Part shown: positions 35,010-45,664 of the stretch, in pieces | Layout of the letters: each line of letters starts with the position of its first letter | How positions within the stretch are numbered: the first letter of the stretch is position 1 | Assembly (NCBI RefSeq): GCF_048544455.1 | Contig: NC_133536.1 | Span: 29,018,152 to 29,082,151 of the forward strand | Reading direction: 5' to 3' | Length of the DNA stretch: 64,000 nucleotides | Source of the DNA: Silene latifolia | Lineage: Eukaryota > Streptophyta > Magnoliopsida > Caryophyllales > Caryophyllaceae | Made by a program: the position numbers and the translations under genes | The notes under the pieces: generated by a model | Databases searched by the model: none | The model's input: only the letters and a program-made list of their open reading frames with translations | What the model was told of the DNA's origin: nothing

Positions 35010-35045
<36 letters not shown>
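35010..35045. repeat. TA microsatellite at the MULE insertion site
   Basis: A TATATA run borders the element on the right. A shorter run borders it on the left at about 15536-15548. Insertion into TA repeats hides any target duplication. Confidence 0.8.
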
Positions 35046-35048
<3 letters not shown>

Positions 35049-35065
35049 CATAAATTAAAAAAAAA

Positions 35066-35353
35066 TTACATATATAAAAATGCAATTCTTATATTTTCAT
35101 AGAGGATCTTATTCTGCTCTATCGTATCCGTCCTCTCCTCCTTGGCTATTTGGAGGTTCCGTTCGCAAGTTGCTATATCGTCATATAGCCGCAATCGATG
35201 TTGCTCCGTCAAGCCATCTTCTTTGGCGTGCTTCAGTGCGGATCGAGCATCCGCAAGGTAGCTCCTGAAACTTTCCTCAATATGGAGGAACCGGCGGATG
35301 AAGCTGTTGTTGTTCTCGATCATGGTAAGAGTCTTAAGGATGAAATCATTCAT
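35066..35353 (-). CDS. 95-residue helical protein encoded in the CACTA element
   Basis: An intact minus-strand frame starts MNDFILKTLTMIENNNSF and includes FRSYLADARSALKHAKEDGL, RLYDDIATCERNLQIAKEE. It is rich in Leu, Glu, Lys and Arg with heptad-like spacing, so a coiled coil is likely. No signal peptide or known domain is seen. Upstream on the same strand are a TATAAATA box (35469-35476) and a leader with AACCCTAAC, consistent with a real transcript start about 90 bases before the ATG. It lies in the right end of a non-autonomous CACTA element, next to the point where the FAR1-type MULE cut in. It could be a captured gene or the first exon of a larger cut-off gene. Confidence 0.45.
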   Translation of the reverse strand: MNDFILKTLTMIENNNSFIRRFLHIEESFRSYLADARSALKHAKEDGLTEQHRLRLYDDIATCERNLQIAKEERTDTIEQNKILYENIRIAFLYM

Positions 35354-35468
35354 TTTGTTGGGGTTTTTGGAGTTTGTTTTGAAAGATTAAGTAGAGTTTG
35401 TTTTAGCAGTTAGGGTTTGGAGATGAATATATTGAGATAATGGAAATGTTAGTTGAGATAATGCAATG

Positions 35469-35476
35469 TATTTATA
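35469..35476 (-). promoter_or_regulatory. TATA box of the small CACTA gene
   Basis: TATAAATA on the minus strand, 116 bases before the ATG at 35353. Confidence 0.45.
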
Positions 35477-35714
35477 CTAAGCAATGTGTGGGTTGAGTTG
35501 TTTTTTAATTAATATATATGTTAGGAAGTTGTGCCATAATCATCATCATATCTCTCAATGCTGCTTCAAATCTTATTACTAACCCTTCTCATTCCATATT
35601 ATCCGTTCATATGTACAGTGATGTCAGTAATAATGCATGCATCGGAATTCTAACGGACCGTAATTATGCATGCATCTAGTAATATTTAATTTTTTTTTAT
35701 TTTTTTTTTAAGAA

Positions 35715-35970
35715 CAAACAACAACGGTTATTTACAAACAACCCGTTGTCTTTAGTTATAACAACGGTTTTGTATATTAAAACCCGTTGTTATAACTTTC
35801 CCCCCAAAATTGAGTCACACTTTCCACAACGGGTTTTTATACTTAAAACCGTTGTTAATAATTTTAACAACGGTTTCCTTAAGAAAACCAACCGTTGTTA
35901 AAACCTTTTACAACGAACGCTTTAACAATGTCCGCTTTTTTATACAACGGTTTTTGACCGTTGTTATAGC
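35715..35970. repeat. Right subterminal repeats of the CACTA element
   Basis: About ten copies of ACAACGG and CCGTTGTT words in both orientations, mirroring the left end. Confidence 0.8.
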
Positions 35971-36401
35971 CTGTATTTGTAGTAGTGTATATGTCATTCA
36001 TGTTATAGTCATGTTGCATACTCACACACTTTGAGTCATGTCACACTTTATTTATTTATTGAAACTAACGTTTGTGTGTCTGTGTAATTGTCACCTATTT
36101 TCGGGATGGCCTGTGTTGACCCATATGATATTTCCGATCATATGGGGAGCAGGTTGAGTACATGTTTTCTTGTTAACGTGATCGGAATTTGGGCCACGCC
36201 TTGGACTCGGAGCCGAGTAGTGTAGCATGGATGACATAGTCATAGACGAGTTGTATTTCATTTATTCATTAGTTTATGTTTGTAATAACTAAACTTGTTA
36301 TTTATTTAATGAAGTTTCTTAATTGTAATTCCGATTTCAGTGCCTCGGGAAACCGAGACGGTAACATTTTCTAATTGGCCGAGCAAGAAGGGGATGTTAC
36401 A

Positions 36402-38282
36402 TCAGTCCACAGAAAGCCAGCCTAATAAAGCCCACCGTCATAAGGAAAAGCTCTAAAAATATCTCATCTGTTTGTCAAAGTCCATTTACCGGCATACCTG
36501 TTAACCCATCTCTTCCACCATCTTATAACAATCCCTTGATTGTAGAACCACTAAAAATTCTGAGGCCACCAAAATTAACCCCTTTTAGGGCACCTAAGGT
36601 AATAAATTCAGATCTGGGACATGAGACTGATGTAAGTAGCAGGGGGAAGGGTAAAGAGAAGGTGGTGCAAGATAAAGAGGACACAAGTAAGGCTAAGGCG
36701 GGAAAAGGTACGGCTAAGGCAGCTAAAGATAAGGCTAAGGCAGCTGAGAAAGGGAAAGAAAAGGCAGTTGAGAAGGGAAAAAGTAAGGCTGGTGAGAAGG
36801 GGAAAGGAAAAGCTGGAAATGGGAGAATTAAATAGAAGAGGAAAGCTAAGGGAGGGGAAAGTTTAGATCTAGAAAACGAGTTTGAGTTTGAGGTAAGTGA
36901 GGAAGATACTGATGTGTCAGATGTTGAGATAAATTTCAATATTGGTGAACAAGATCAGTTGGTTGAGGATTTGTTTCAAAGTGGCGAGGGAACATCTAAA
37001 GCTAGAAATGTTTGTCCAGAATTAGAGCAGGAGTTCTCTGATTCTGATGAATCGAGAAGTTTGGATGATTCAGAAAATGAAGCTGAAGTTGTAGATGGTC
37101 CTGTTTTTAATCCTCATATTGATTTCAAGAAGAAAATTGTACTAGTTGAACGGTTAAAGTTCTTTACTCTTGAGGAACTCAGAAAAGCTTTGAGATGTCA
37201 TGCCATTGAGAACAGGTATGATTACGACTACTCACACAATGGTAGGAAAAGGTTAACTGCTTATTGTAGTCAAAGGTGTGACTGTCCTTGGAATAGTAAG
37301 AGGGCTAAACTTGGTAAGTGCAACTGTGAAGGTAAAAAGAAAAAGTGGCACTTCAAAATTTATGCAATTAAGATTTCTGGTGAGGAAACTTTTCAGATCA
37401 GAAATATGAGGATCAAGCATAATTGTACATTTAGAGAAGTCAATAGGAAAGTGTCTTCAGAATATCTGGCTGAGAAATACCTTGAGGATTGGAGGGATAA
37501 TCCAGGGTGGAATTTGCAGAAGTTTCAAACGCAAGTCTTAAGGGACATTGGTGTTAAGGTGACCTACAGTGTCTATTGGTTAGCTAGGGCTAGGGCTAAG
37601 CTCATTATTTATGGTGATGGTTCAGCAGAATATGGTAAGGTGTGGGAATATGTAAGAGCATTGTGCAAGTATAACCCTGGTTCATCTGCTTTTGTTGTAG
37701 TTCAAGAAATAGAGAGACCTCCACCAATATTTCAGAGGATGTATATTTGTTTAAATGCTTGCAAACTGGGTTTTTTAGCTGGTTGTAGGCCCCTCATAAG
37801 GGTGGATGGCTGCCATTTAAAGGGGCCTTATCTAGGGGTCTGTTTAGTGGCAGTTGGAATAGATGGTAACAACAATATATACCCTATAACATGGGCAGTT
37901 GTGGAGGTAGAGAATGGGGCATCTTGGAATTGGTTCCTCACTCTGTTGGTGGAGGACTTAGGGAAGGAAGAAGGAGCGGGTCTGAAGGTGAGCATACTTT
38001 ATTTTTATTTTTATTTTACATGTCAGGTACAATTGGTGTGATCTAACATGTGATTTTATTTCACTGGGCCTTCTTGATGCCTTTGCTAATGTATGTCCTA
38101 AATTAGAGATAAGATTTTGTGCAAGAGATATATAGGCCAATTTAAAGTTACAGTTCCCAGGCCAGGCATACAAATATTTATTTTGGGCAGCTGCAAGATG
38201 CACTTCCAAGGTGGAGTTTGAAGGACATTTAGCAGAGATCAAAATTTTAAACCCTAAAGCATATGATTATTTGAAGGGAATT
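36402..38282 (+). pseudogene. MULE transposase, central part (piece 2 of 3)
   Basis: One frame runs from the gypsy junction through a Lys/Ala-rich linker (AKAGKGTAKAAKDKAKAAEK, about 36690-36750), an in-frame TAG at 36833, and an acidic stretch. It continues into the MuDR DNA-binding domain: FFTLEELRKALRCHAIENRY (about 37160-37220), a CSQRCDCPW cysteine cluster, and IKHNCTF (about 37410). The MULE catalytic domain follows: IRVDGCHLKGPYLG (about 37798) with the first catalytic Asp, and NIYPITWAVVEVENGASWNW (about 37876-37935). After 37988 the frame degrades. LLDAFANVCPKLEIRFCARD resumes at about 38069, a TAG stands where YAN is usual, and the expected SD-x-x-x-G-L segment with the second Asp is missing. 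It ends at the LTR element inserted at 38283. Confidence 0.85.
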
Positions 38283-39892
38283 TGATAGGTCCATTTTATA
38301 TACATTTTAACCCCCTATATTAGCTCTATTTTAGATGCCGTTTGCACTAATGTTAGTGTTTGTGTGCTAATTCCGTGTTCTAGTTGTATTTGCTTGTTTT
38401 CATTATGTTTTGTAGGAATATAAGCTTTTAGTAGTTTTTTCTCGTTAAATTAGCAATTACCCAAGTTCACGAGACTAATGAGAGCAAGTCTTGACCATGC
38501 AAAGGTGTTTCGGGAAGCATATGGGCATTTTGGGAAGAAATTTGGAAACCCGAGCAAGAAGAAACCAATCTTAGTTGGTGGATATGTAAAGAAATGAAAT
38601 ACAAGTAAAAGCCCAAGCCATATGCAAGCATTGGATGCCAAATGATGCTTAGGATGCCTTAGACGGACGCATTAAGAAACAAGCATCGGATTCCGCATCA
38701 ACAATAAGTGCAAAGTTAAGATAAATTTAAGAGAAAAGTGAGAAAAGTCACGACCCTGATAGGGGTTGGTGGCCCCGATCGGGGTTACCCCCTGTAGCTT
38801 ATTTTCGTTACTCCCTTCATTCCTATAAATAGAAGCTTTGGTCGACACTTCTTACCTACTTTCTACACCACTTTTATACTCTCGTTTTAGTTCTTAGTTT
38901 AGGTTAGATTAGATTTCCTTTTAGCATTTCCATTTTGTTATAAACAATTTTAATTCAAGTTATATACAATTTACATATCAAGTTATTTATATTTGCATTG
39001 TTCTTCAATTCCATTTCCATTTCCATTTCCATTTCAAGGTAATTCTATTCTTATTTTCATTATGTTCATCATTTCAATTGTCATTAGTTTAGTTTACATT
39101 TACATTATGCTAGAGTAGTCTACCTTGTCTAGGGAATGAAGGGAGTCATGCATAAAAAGTATTTGTAACATGATAAACTAGGATGTTATAATATCGTTTC
39201 ATTGTTTCTACTTTCTATCACATGTTTGTATCGTCGCGTTTAATCCCCTATCTATAAAAGCTGAAGCAATTTAAGGATTACGATTGGCTCCTTATTTTTA
39301 GGGAGGGAAAAAACTTTTATTTCACTTAGAACCCCACGTTCCAGTTACACAATTAATTGGCTTCTCTCTACTTTCATTGTTAATCTCTCCAACTTATATA
39401 GTTAAAATAAGAAATATATCATATTACAAAATTGCAGCATTTAGAATTTCAGTAAATTTGATTATAATCACTGAATGCCCAGAAAATTAAAATAGTAAAA
39501 AATCATTAATTATATTAAATAATATAGAAATAAAGTAATTTAACACACAAAAAAATTGGGGGTAAAAAAGTTCAAATTCTAGGGTCGTATAAGGAGTCTC
39601 TCATGCCAAGAGAGGAAGGATAGTTAATTTCAGAACGAGAAATTTCTCTAATCATCGCTATATTTACCCCAAAATAAAGTATAGACAATCACTGTTGATT
39701 TTTTTTAGAAAATTAAGATATAACAACGAGTACTCATAAAACAACATGCAATACTTGCTTTAAAATACACACAAAATCAAACCTTTTTTTTTGGAAAAAA
39801 AATCATTTTATTAATCAAATAATATACCAGAATGAATGTAAAAAAAACTATATTTTGTAAATTATATTTTTTTTATCATACCAACTTTTTCT

Positions 39893-40067
<175 letters not shown>

Positions 40068-41068
40068 AATATTATTGACATAAAAAATAAAAAATCCAAA
40101 TATTATGACCATATATCCGAAATAAAAAGTAAAGAGTGTAAAATTGTTAAACAAGTAATCTTATCAAGAATAAATGATCCAAATAACAGAAATAAATTAT
40201 ACTTAAAATAGAAAAATTAGAAGAAAAGTAAACATTAAATCAATGATATTCTCTTTATAATTATAGACGAAGCCTTATAACAAAAGATTCGGCACAACTA
40301 TAATTTGTGCAAAACTTGAAAAACAGAAGGTATTTTGAAAAAAAAAATATATATACTCAAATATAAATCTGGAGAATGTTAAAACACGGTAGAATGAGAA
40401 TGATGGGGTAACATTTTCATGGTGACTAAGTTAAAAAAGACTAAAATGAATAATAAATAGGGATTTATGATGGTCACTGATGGTGATAAAGGGTGAAAGA
40501 AAGGAAAATGGATCAATAGTGATAATTTCATCAAATAAAATTAAGTGTGACTGTGTGAGGGTGAGGGATTGAATTTGACGGTGGTATGAAGTTTTCGGTT
40601 TCTTGGGTTATTAATAATAAGTTGGGTGTAGGGTTTGCGAAAGGTAAGGGGGATAAATTTTGGTTATTCAAATTTGGGCTCAAACTATGATTTTTATCTA
40701 CCCATTATCTAAGTTACGTATTTTGCTTCAGTAGTTCATTGTTTAATTTATCATAATACATACTAAGGAGTACGTGTTATCTATGAGCATATAAGTATCG
40801 CCTCATATCGAGTTATATAGGAGGGGTCGGAATATAAGAAAGGTCATATGAGTCACGGGTCAACTCAGTCAAGTTAAGATTAGCACAAGGGTCAAAATGA
40901 GTTTTTCACACCATTTTTTTTAAATCGAAAAAATATATTTAAAAATTTATAATAAATTTAATACGGAGCTTTAATAATTTAAACATATTCATTGCTTACA
41001 TTTCTTATATTGAAACAATCATTAATATCAAGTGTGATATATATATAGGCTTATATAGTTATATTATA

Positions 41069-42436
41069 CTAGTAGAGATCCCGCGCAAATGCGCGGTTTT
41101 TTAGATAGGAATATTAGAGAATTTAACAATTATACTATTGGTATTTAACTGCATTTGAAATTTAATTATAAAATTTACTATTAATAATATTTTGTATTAA
41201 GAGGTAGAAAAAAGATTGTTCAACACTTTTACTCCGTATAAGATTGTCGAAACCGAAATTATTTTATTAACTTTGTTTTAAAAAAATATTATTTTTAATT
41301 ATATCATTATATCTACTAAAGCCGTTATATAAACAATTAAAAAAAATTAACCAAAATTTAAGTTTTCATTTCGTATGGAGCAAAGATATATATTAAGTTA
41401 AAGGGTAAGAAAAAATATGTCATAAGTTTTTCTTTTTAGAAGAAATAAAAATTTATGAATACTCTCAACCTGTACGTTTGTATCAAAAGATAGAAAAATA
41501 GAATTAATTAAAAAATGTTTCCTAAAAACATGTTCTTGGCCGTAATGTTTAGTTTTAAAAATAATAATAGTAAAAATAGTTCTACCACATTGTACATATA
41601 ATTAGTGCAATTTCATGTATGTAATAAAATAAGAATATCATATTAATATATCTATACAAATCAAAAAAAAATATTATCCTCTTTTTTAAATGGTATAGAA
41701 TTATTTATGTATGAAATTAATGAGTATGGTGCACTTCTAGATATGATATTATGAAACCCATTTATAGCATAAGTCAAAATTAATCAGTGTTCCGGGTGTA
41801 ATTCCGGAGCAGGATTATGACCACTTGAGCTTGTAGAATGATGTTGTTGCTTGTCTCTTCCTTTCACTCTTTCCTGTAAAGATTTAACAAACTGAGGACT
41901 CGGCTTGGGGCCAAGCGTACTCACTCCGACGCTCAAGTCAGTAAACTTAGAGAGATAAGTTGTATGTTAACTTGGCAAAGTATATTGTAGAGAGATAAGG
42001 GAGTTTATACCAGATTATTGGATTTCTCGTTAGTTTCCTCAATGAGAGATGTGGAGTATTTATAGACTTTCACTTTTTGTCACGTAGTGGCCAAGTGGTC
42101 GTAGCAGGTGAAAAGACTGTCTTGCCCTCGGCCGAGGGACCCATGGCAGGCCGGCAGGCCTGGTTGACTCCATGCCGAGGGGACTGGATGTGAGTACGTG
42201 GATATGCTTCTCGGCCGGCTAGTTACCGAGCCGAGACCCAAGTGACAGGCCGACAGGCTTCGTCGGTTAGGTTGTTATTCCTTTGACTTGTTGTCTTTTG
42301 GCTTTGACTTTGGTCAATATGTTGACTCGGTCAGCGGGTGCAAAATATGCCCCATCAATCAGGATGGCCCAGTTGTATATATGATGTTATGAAGTCCATT
42401 TATAGCCTAATTCATTTAGGCGGAAAAACTTAGAGA
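41069..42436 (-). mobile_element. Probable second Helitron, minus orientation
   Basis: CTAGTAGAGATCCCGCGCAA followed by TGCGCGG at 41069-41096 is, in reverse, a Helitron 3' end: hairpin CCGCGC...GCGCGG then CTAG, with T next. A matching 5' end is possible at 42436 (reverse TCTCTAAGTTTTTCC, with A before it). The 3' end is convincing, but the 5' end is only plausible. Confidence 0.5.
41788..42357 (-). mobile_element. Small solo LTR, 570 bp, TSD ATCAG
   Basis: It begins TGTTCCGGGTG and ends GCCCCATCA, flanked by exact ATCAG copies (41783-41787 and 42358-42362). In reverse it starts TGATGGGGCATATTTTGC, a common plant LTR start, and has a TATAAATA box on the minus strand near 42055. It contains CCGAGGG and CTCGGCC words. 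Confidence 0.85.
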
Positions 42437-43185
42437 TCTCTTATTCTTTTAGTTTAAGGGGATTAAGGGGATGAGGGTTATTACTTTTTATTGATTTAGC
42501 CATAATTTTTTTTAAAAATTTATTGTTTTTAATTCTTCAAAATTATATCATTGGTCTCCTTTAATATTGTTTTCAAATGAATATACCCAATAAAAAATAT
42601 TATAAAGTTAAGTAAATGTCCAAAGATGTTAGAATGACATTAGTTTGCGTCTTATCATATAAGTATGTATTTTGATTGCTTTTCAAAAAATAACCCGTGC
42701 ATTTTTTTGCACGGGTATAAAACTAGTCTTTGTTTAAAGGCCTTATTCATTGATTAAGTTTGTTAATTAGTTCTATAAGTCGAGAGGCACGGAATCGGAT
42801 TAGACTAAGCATGTGTAGTAGGACGACCTAGTCATAAACGAGAGTTTCTCTAGGACCCGGTCTATGGTTGACACTAATATCGTGAGGTGGGTGTATCTAA
42901 GCCTAAACAACAAATCATCAACTCCTATGTTCAATTTAAGCATTTACATAATTTGCATGTGTGACCCGACTTCCCTAGACTCCTTTTATTATATAGTTTA
43001 CATCTTAATAATTGCTAATCATCAAACCAACCAACAAACCAATTCAAACGTAATCGACCTTGATAACATTCACCCCATAACAACTAATTTATAACTCTCG
43101 TCTCTCTGTGGATTCGACCCCTACGTACTACATTAATTTGTGTCTAGGGTATTTATTTTTGCATAGGTGTGCGATAGCCTATCAA

Positions 43186-43208
43186 ATTTTGGCGTCGTTG
43201 CCGGGGAG
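43186..43208 (+). other. Primer-binding site of the Athila-like element
   Basis: TTTTGGCGTCGTTGCCGGGG directly after the 5' LTR. The usual Athila-type form has GGCGCC, so there is one change. Confidence 0.8.
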
Positions 43209-43273
43209 ATGGTTTTGTTTGTTATTAGTTGTTGAATTTTATCTTGTTTTATTTTGTCTCGAGGAACACTTGT

Positions 43274-45649
43274 TGTAATACCCCGTATTTTATATAATAT
43301 AATTAATTAAACGGATATTGTTATATATAATTATAATATATTATTTTACTAATTATGTCGGGATAATAGTTGAGTCGAGTAATTGTTGGGTCGTATTGAT
43401 ATCGTAGGATTAAGTTATTCGTGAGCTTGTGAGACGGGTTTAACTGAATGATAACTTACCCATACCCATGACCCATATCACGTTACCCATACCCATGACC
43501 CATTTACCATCTAACTTAACCTTTTAACCTAAGTTTAACCTAATTCTACCCTAACACAAAACACCACTCCCTCAAACCGTCACCCTCCTTTCAGCAACAC
43601 CAATCCCCTTCTTCACGCAATTCGAGAGGGAGTGAGAGGGCGTGGACATTAACGGCGCAGCAGGGAAGAGATAGGGGTGGTTGTCGACACTCATAGGCGG
43701 CTCCGGCGGCGGTGGTGGTGGCAGGAAAAGGTAAGAACACAACCCTTCCTCTCGGTTTTCACTTTCTGGCAGTTTTGTTGGTTGTTTCGTGCCCTAGAGA
43801 GGTGAGGCTGGTGGTTGTTGATAGGGTAAGGGAATTGGGTGGAAAGGGACGAGTGTATTGGTGGTGGTTAGGGAGGTTTTGGGTGGTGGTGGTGGTTGTG
43901 AGAGGCGGCAGCGACAGGGGTAGCCAAAACGGGTTTGGGTTACGGTTTTTCGAGTAGTTTTAGAAGGTTTGGGTTTAGGGTGGCACCACCGTGGACTCGG
44001 GGGAGGTCGAAATGGTGGTGCCATGGTGTTTAGGTTCGTGGGATGACGGCGAGTTGGATGGTGGTTATGTGGCGGGGGTATGGTTGTTGGTTGCGGTGGT
44101 GGTAAAAAGGAAAACAAAGGGTGTTGGTGATGATGCGCGGTGAACCAGGCCAAATGCCAGCCCTGGTTCGACTCGCCGCGGCGAATCGACCAGGCTGGTG
44201 GTGGTTGCTTTGGTGGTGGGGACGAAGTGGGGGTCAGGTCTGGTGGTTGTCGTGGTGGCTAGGTGGTGCGTGAGGGGTGTGTGAGTGTGCGAAGGGACGG
44301 GGTGCGTGAGGGGTTATTCGAGTTGTTTTTGAAACGGGTTTTCATAGTTAATCGTTATAATTCGTTAATGGGTCGTATGTTTAACTAATTAAATTAATTC
44401 CGAGTTATTTAATTAATGAAAGACGGGTTTAAGTCGGGTTGTTGAATTGTTTTATGTTTGAGTCGGGTTTTCTTAAAATGTTTAATTCGTTCAATATTTT
44501 ATCTATCATAGTAGTTATTTAATTTAATTCCCGAGTCGGTTAAATAATTCAAGTCGGGTTTTGAGTCGGGACTGATTAAAGTGGAAAGTTACTATTTCGG
44601 GAAAGTTTCTATTTTGGGAAATTCTGTATTTAGTAGTTAGTAATAATAAATATTATAATTCGTTTAGGTGACGGATTCGTGAAGGATCGATAATCAAATT
44701 CATTGCTTTATTTTCGGGACTCGCTTGAATCGCTTGATTGGATTCTGTTGCACTTTGAGGTAGGGAAATACACTTGACTTACCGGTGTTGTTAAATTGTG
44801 TTGAGTTGTTGTGTTACATGTGACCGAGCTGTGTTCGATGACTTGTGCGTGGTTGTAATTTATGTTATGATTCATACGCTGGAGCGTGGTTGACTGAACT
44901 GTTCGTGTTGATTATGTTATTTCGTTATTTTGATAACTGGCATGATTTCATTCATTGATATACATGTCATGTTGCATTGATTACTGTTGAGCATTGCATA
45001 TGCATTGGAGTTGGAGGATGATGTGGTGGTGACGATGTTGGGATACGATGTGATGTTGTGATAAGGCCCAGGCGGGTTCTGCAGGACTTGCCCTGGTGTC
45101 CTCAACAAGGCGGTTGGCGGATCGGCTACGGTCGATATATATATAGTCTACCGGGGATCGGTATGGGTCTGGTTGTCCGGGATATGAGATATGAGATATG
45201 AGATATGAGTTGAGATGGAGATGGAGGTGACGGAGGAGCATGCATATCATATTTATTGTTTTATTGTTTTCCCTACTCAACCTCGTGGTTGACCCTGTGT
45301 ATTCGTGAACACCTGTGATGAACCATAATGGGGAGCAGATTCGACAGGTACTAAAGATTAGCTGACTTGGGAGCTATGGGATGCGTGAGGACTTGGCCAA
45401 TCCACCTAGAAGTCTAGACCACATAGAGGATTTTATCACTTAATTTATTTTCCGCTGCGAGTTGTATTTATCTTATATTAAGTATTAGTTGGATAATTTG
45501 TAATAAACGCGTAATCGTTAAGTTTTAATTTAAAGTACTCTGGTATTGTTGTACTTTGTTATTCACTACCTCGGGAAACCGAGATGGTAACAGTCCGGTT
45601 TATTAGGGAATGTCTTGCTAAAGGCTCCTTCATAAACCGGGGTGTTACA
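43274..45649 (+). repeat. 5' LTR of the non-autonomous gypsy element
   Basis: It starts TGTAATACCCCG and ends GGGGTGTTACA. A GGTGGTGGT-rich segment (43680-44260) opens meaningless frames on both strands. A short GATATGAGATATGA repeat is at about 45180-45205. Confidence 0.95.
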
Positions 45650-45652
45650 AAG

Positions 45653-45664
45653 TGGTATCAGAGC
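45653..45664 (+). other. Primer-binding site (initiator Met tRNA type)
   Basis: TGGTATCAGAGC, three bases after the LTR, matches the usual site complementary to the 3' end of initiator Met tRNA. It is not a tRNA gene. Confidence 0.9.

Larger units (their letters stand above)
14898..35987. mobile_element. Non-autonomous CACTA (En/Spm-type) element, split by a FAR1-type MULE
   Basis: The right end is a clean reversed CACTACTACAAATACAGGC tip (ending 35987). The left tip reads CTACTACAAATCCAGGC from 14900, with its first two bases altered. Both ends carry many subterminal words around AACAACGG and CCGTTGTT (14985-15220 and 35715-35965), as CACTA elements do. The 3-bp target duplication is not recognisable. 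The element's own DNA is only about 1.6 kb. It holds a plus-strand promoter-like start on the left and a minus-strand small gene on the right. No CACTA transposase is present. Confidence 0.85.
9527..36401 (+). mobile_element. Ty3/gypsy-type LTR element, decayed, 3' LTR split by a CACTA element
   Basis: A partial 5' LTR starts TGTAATACCCGGATATTG at 9527. The 3' LTR starts with the same words at 13525, directly after the purine tract AAAGGGGGAAGA, and ends GGGATGTTACA at 36401. The flanks are TCAGC (9522-9526) and TCAGT (36402-36406), a 5-bp duplication with one mismatch. MULE coding frame continues on both sides, confirming the junction. No gag, protease, RT or integrase frame is recognisable in the roughly 3.6-kb interior, so the element is non-autonomous or badly decayed. 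Confidence 0.85.
13525..36401 (+). repeat. 3' LTR of the gypsy element in two pieces (13525-14897 and 35988-36401)
   Basis: The two pieces add up to about 1.79 kb. The first starts TGTAATACCCGG. The second ends with GCCTCGGGAAACCGAGACGG and GATGTTACA, the same kind of end as the LTR at 43274 (CCTCGGGAAACCGAGATGG ... GGTGTTACA). CACTCGACCGAGT-type palindromes recur at 13860-13960. An imperfect fold-back with GTAAGACGGTTGGGAGACCG sits near 14615. Confidence 0.8.

Noticed and set aside
43712-43957. A short frame that appears in both gypsy LTRs
   Set aside because: It is duplicated only because the LTR is duplicated. It comes from GGTGGT repeats and has no protein-like features.
45653-45664. tRNA-like sequence
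   Set aside because: It is a primer-binding site complementary to a tRNA end, with no cloverleaf around it.
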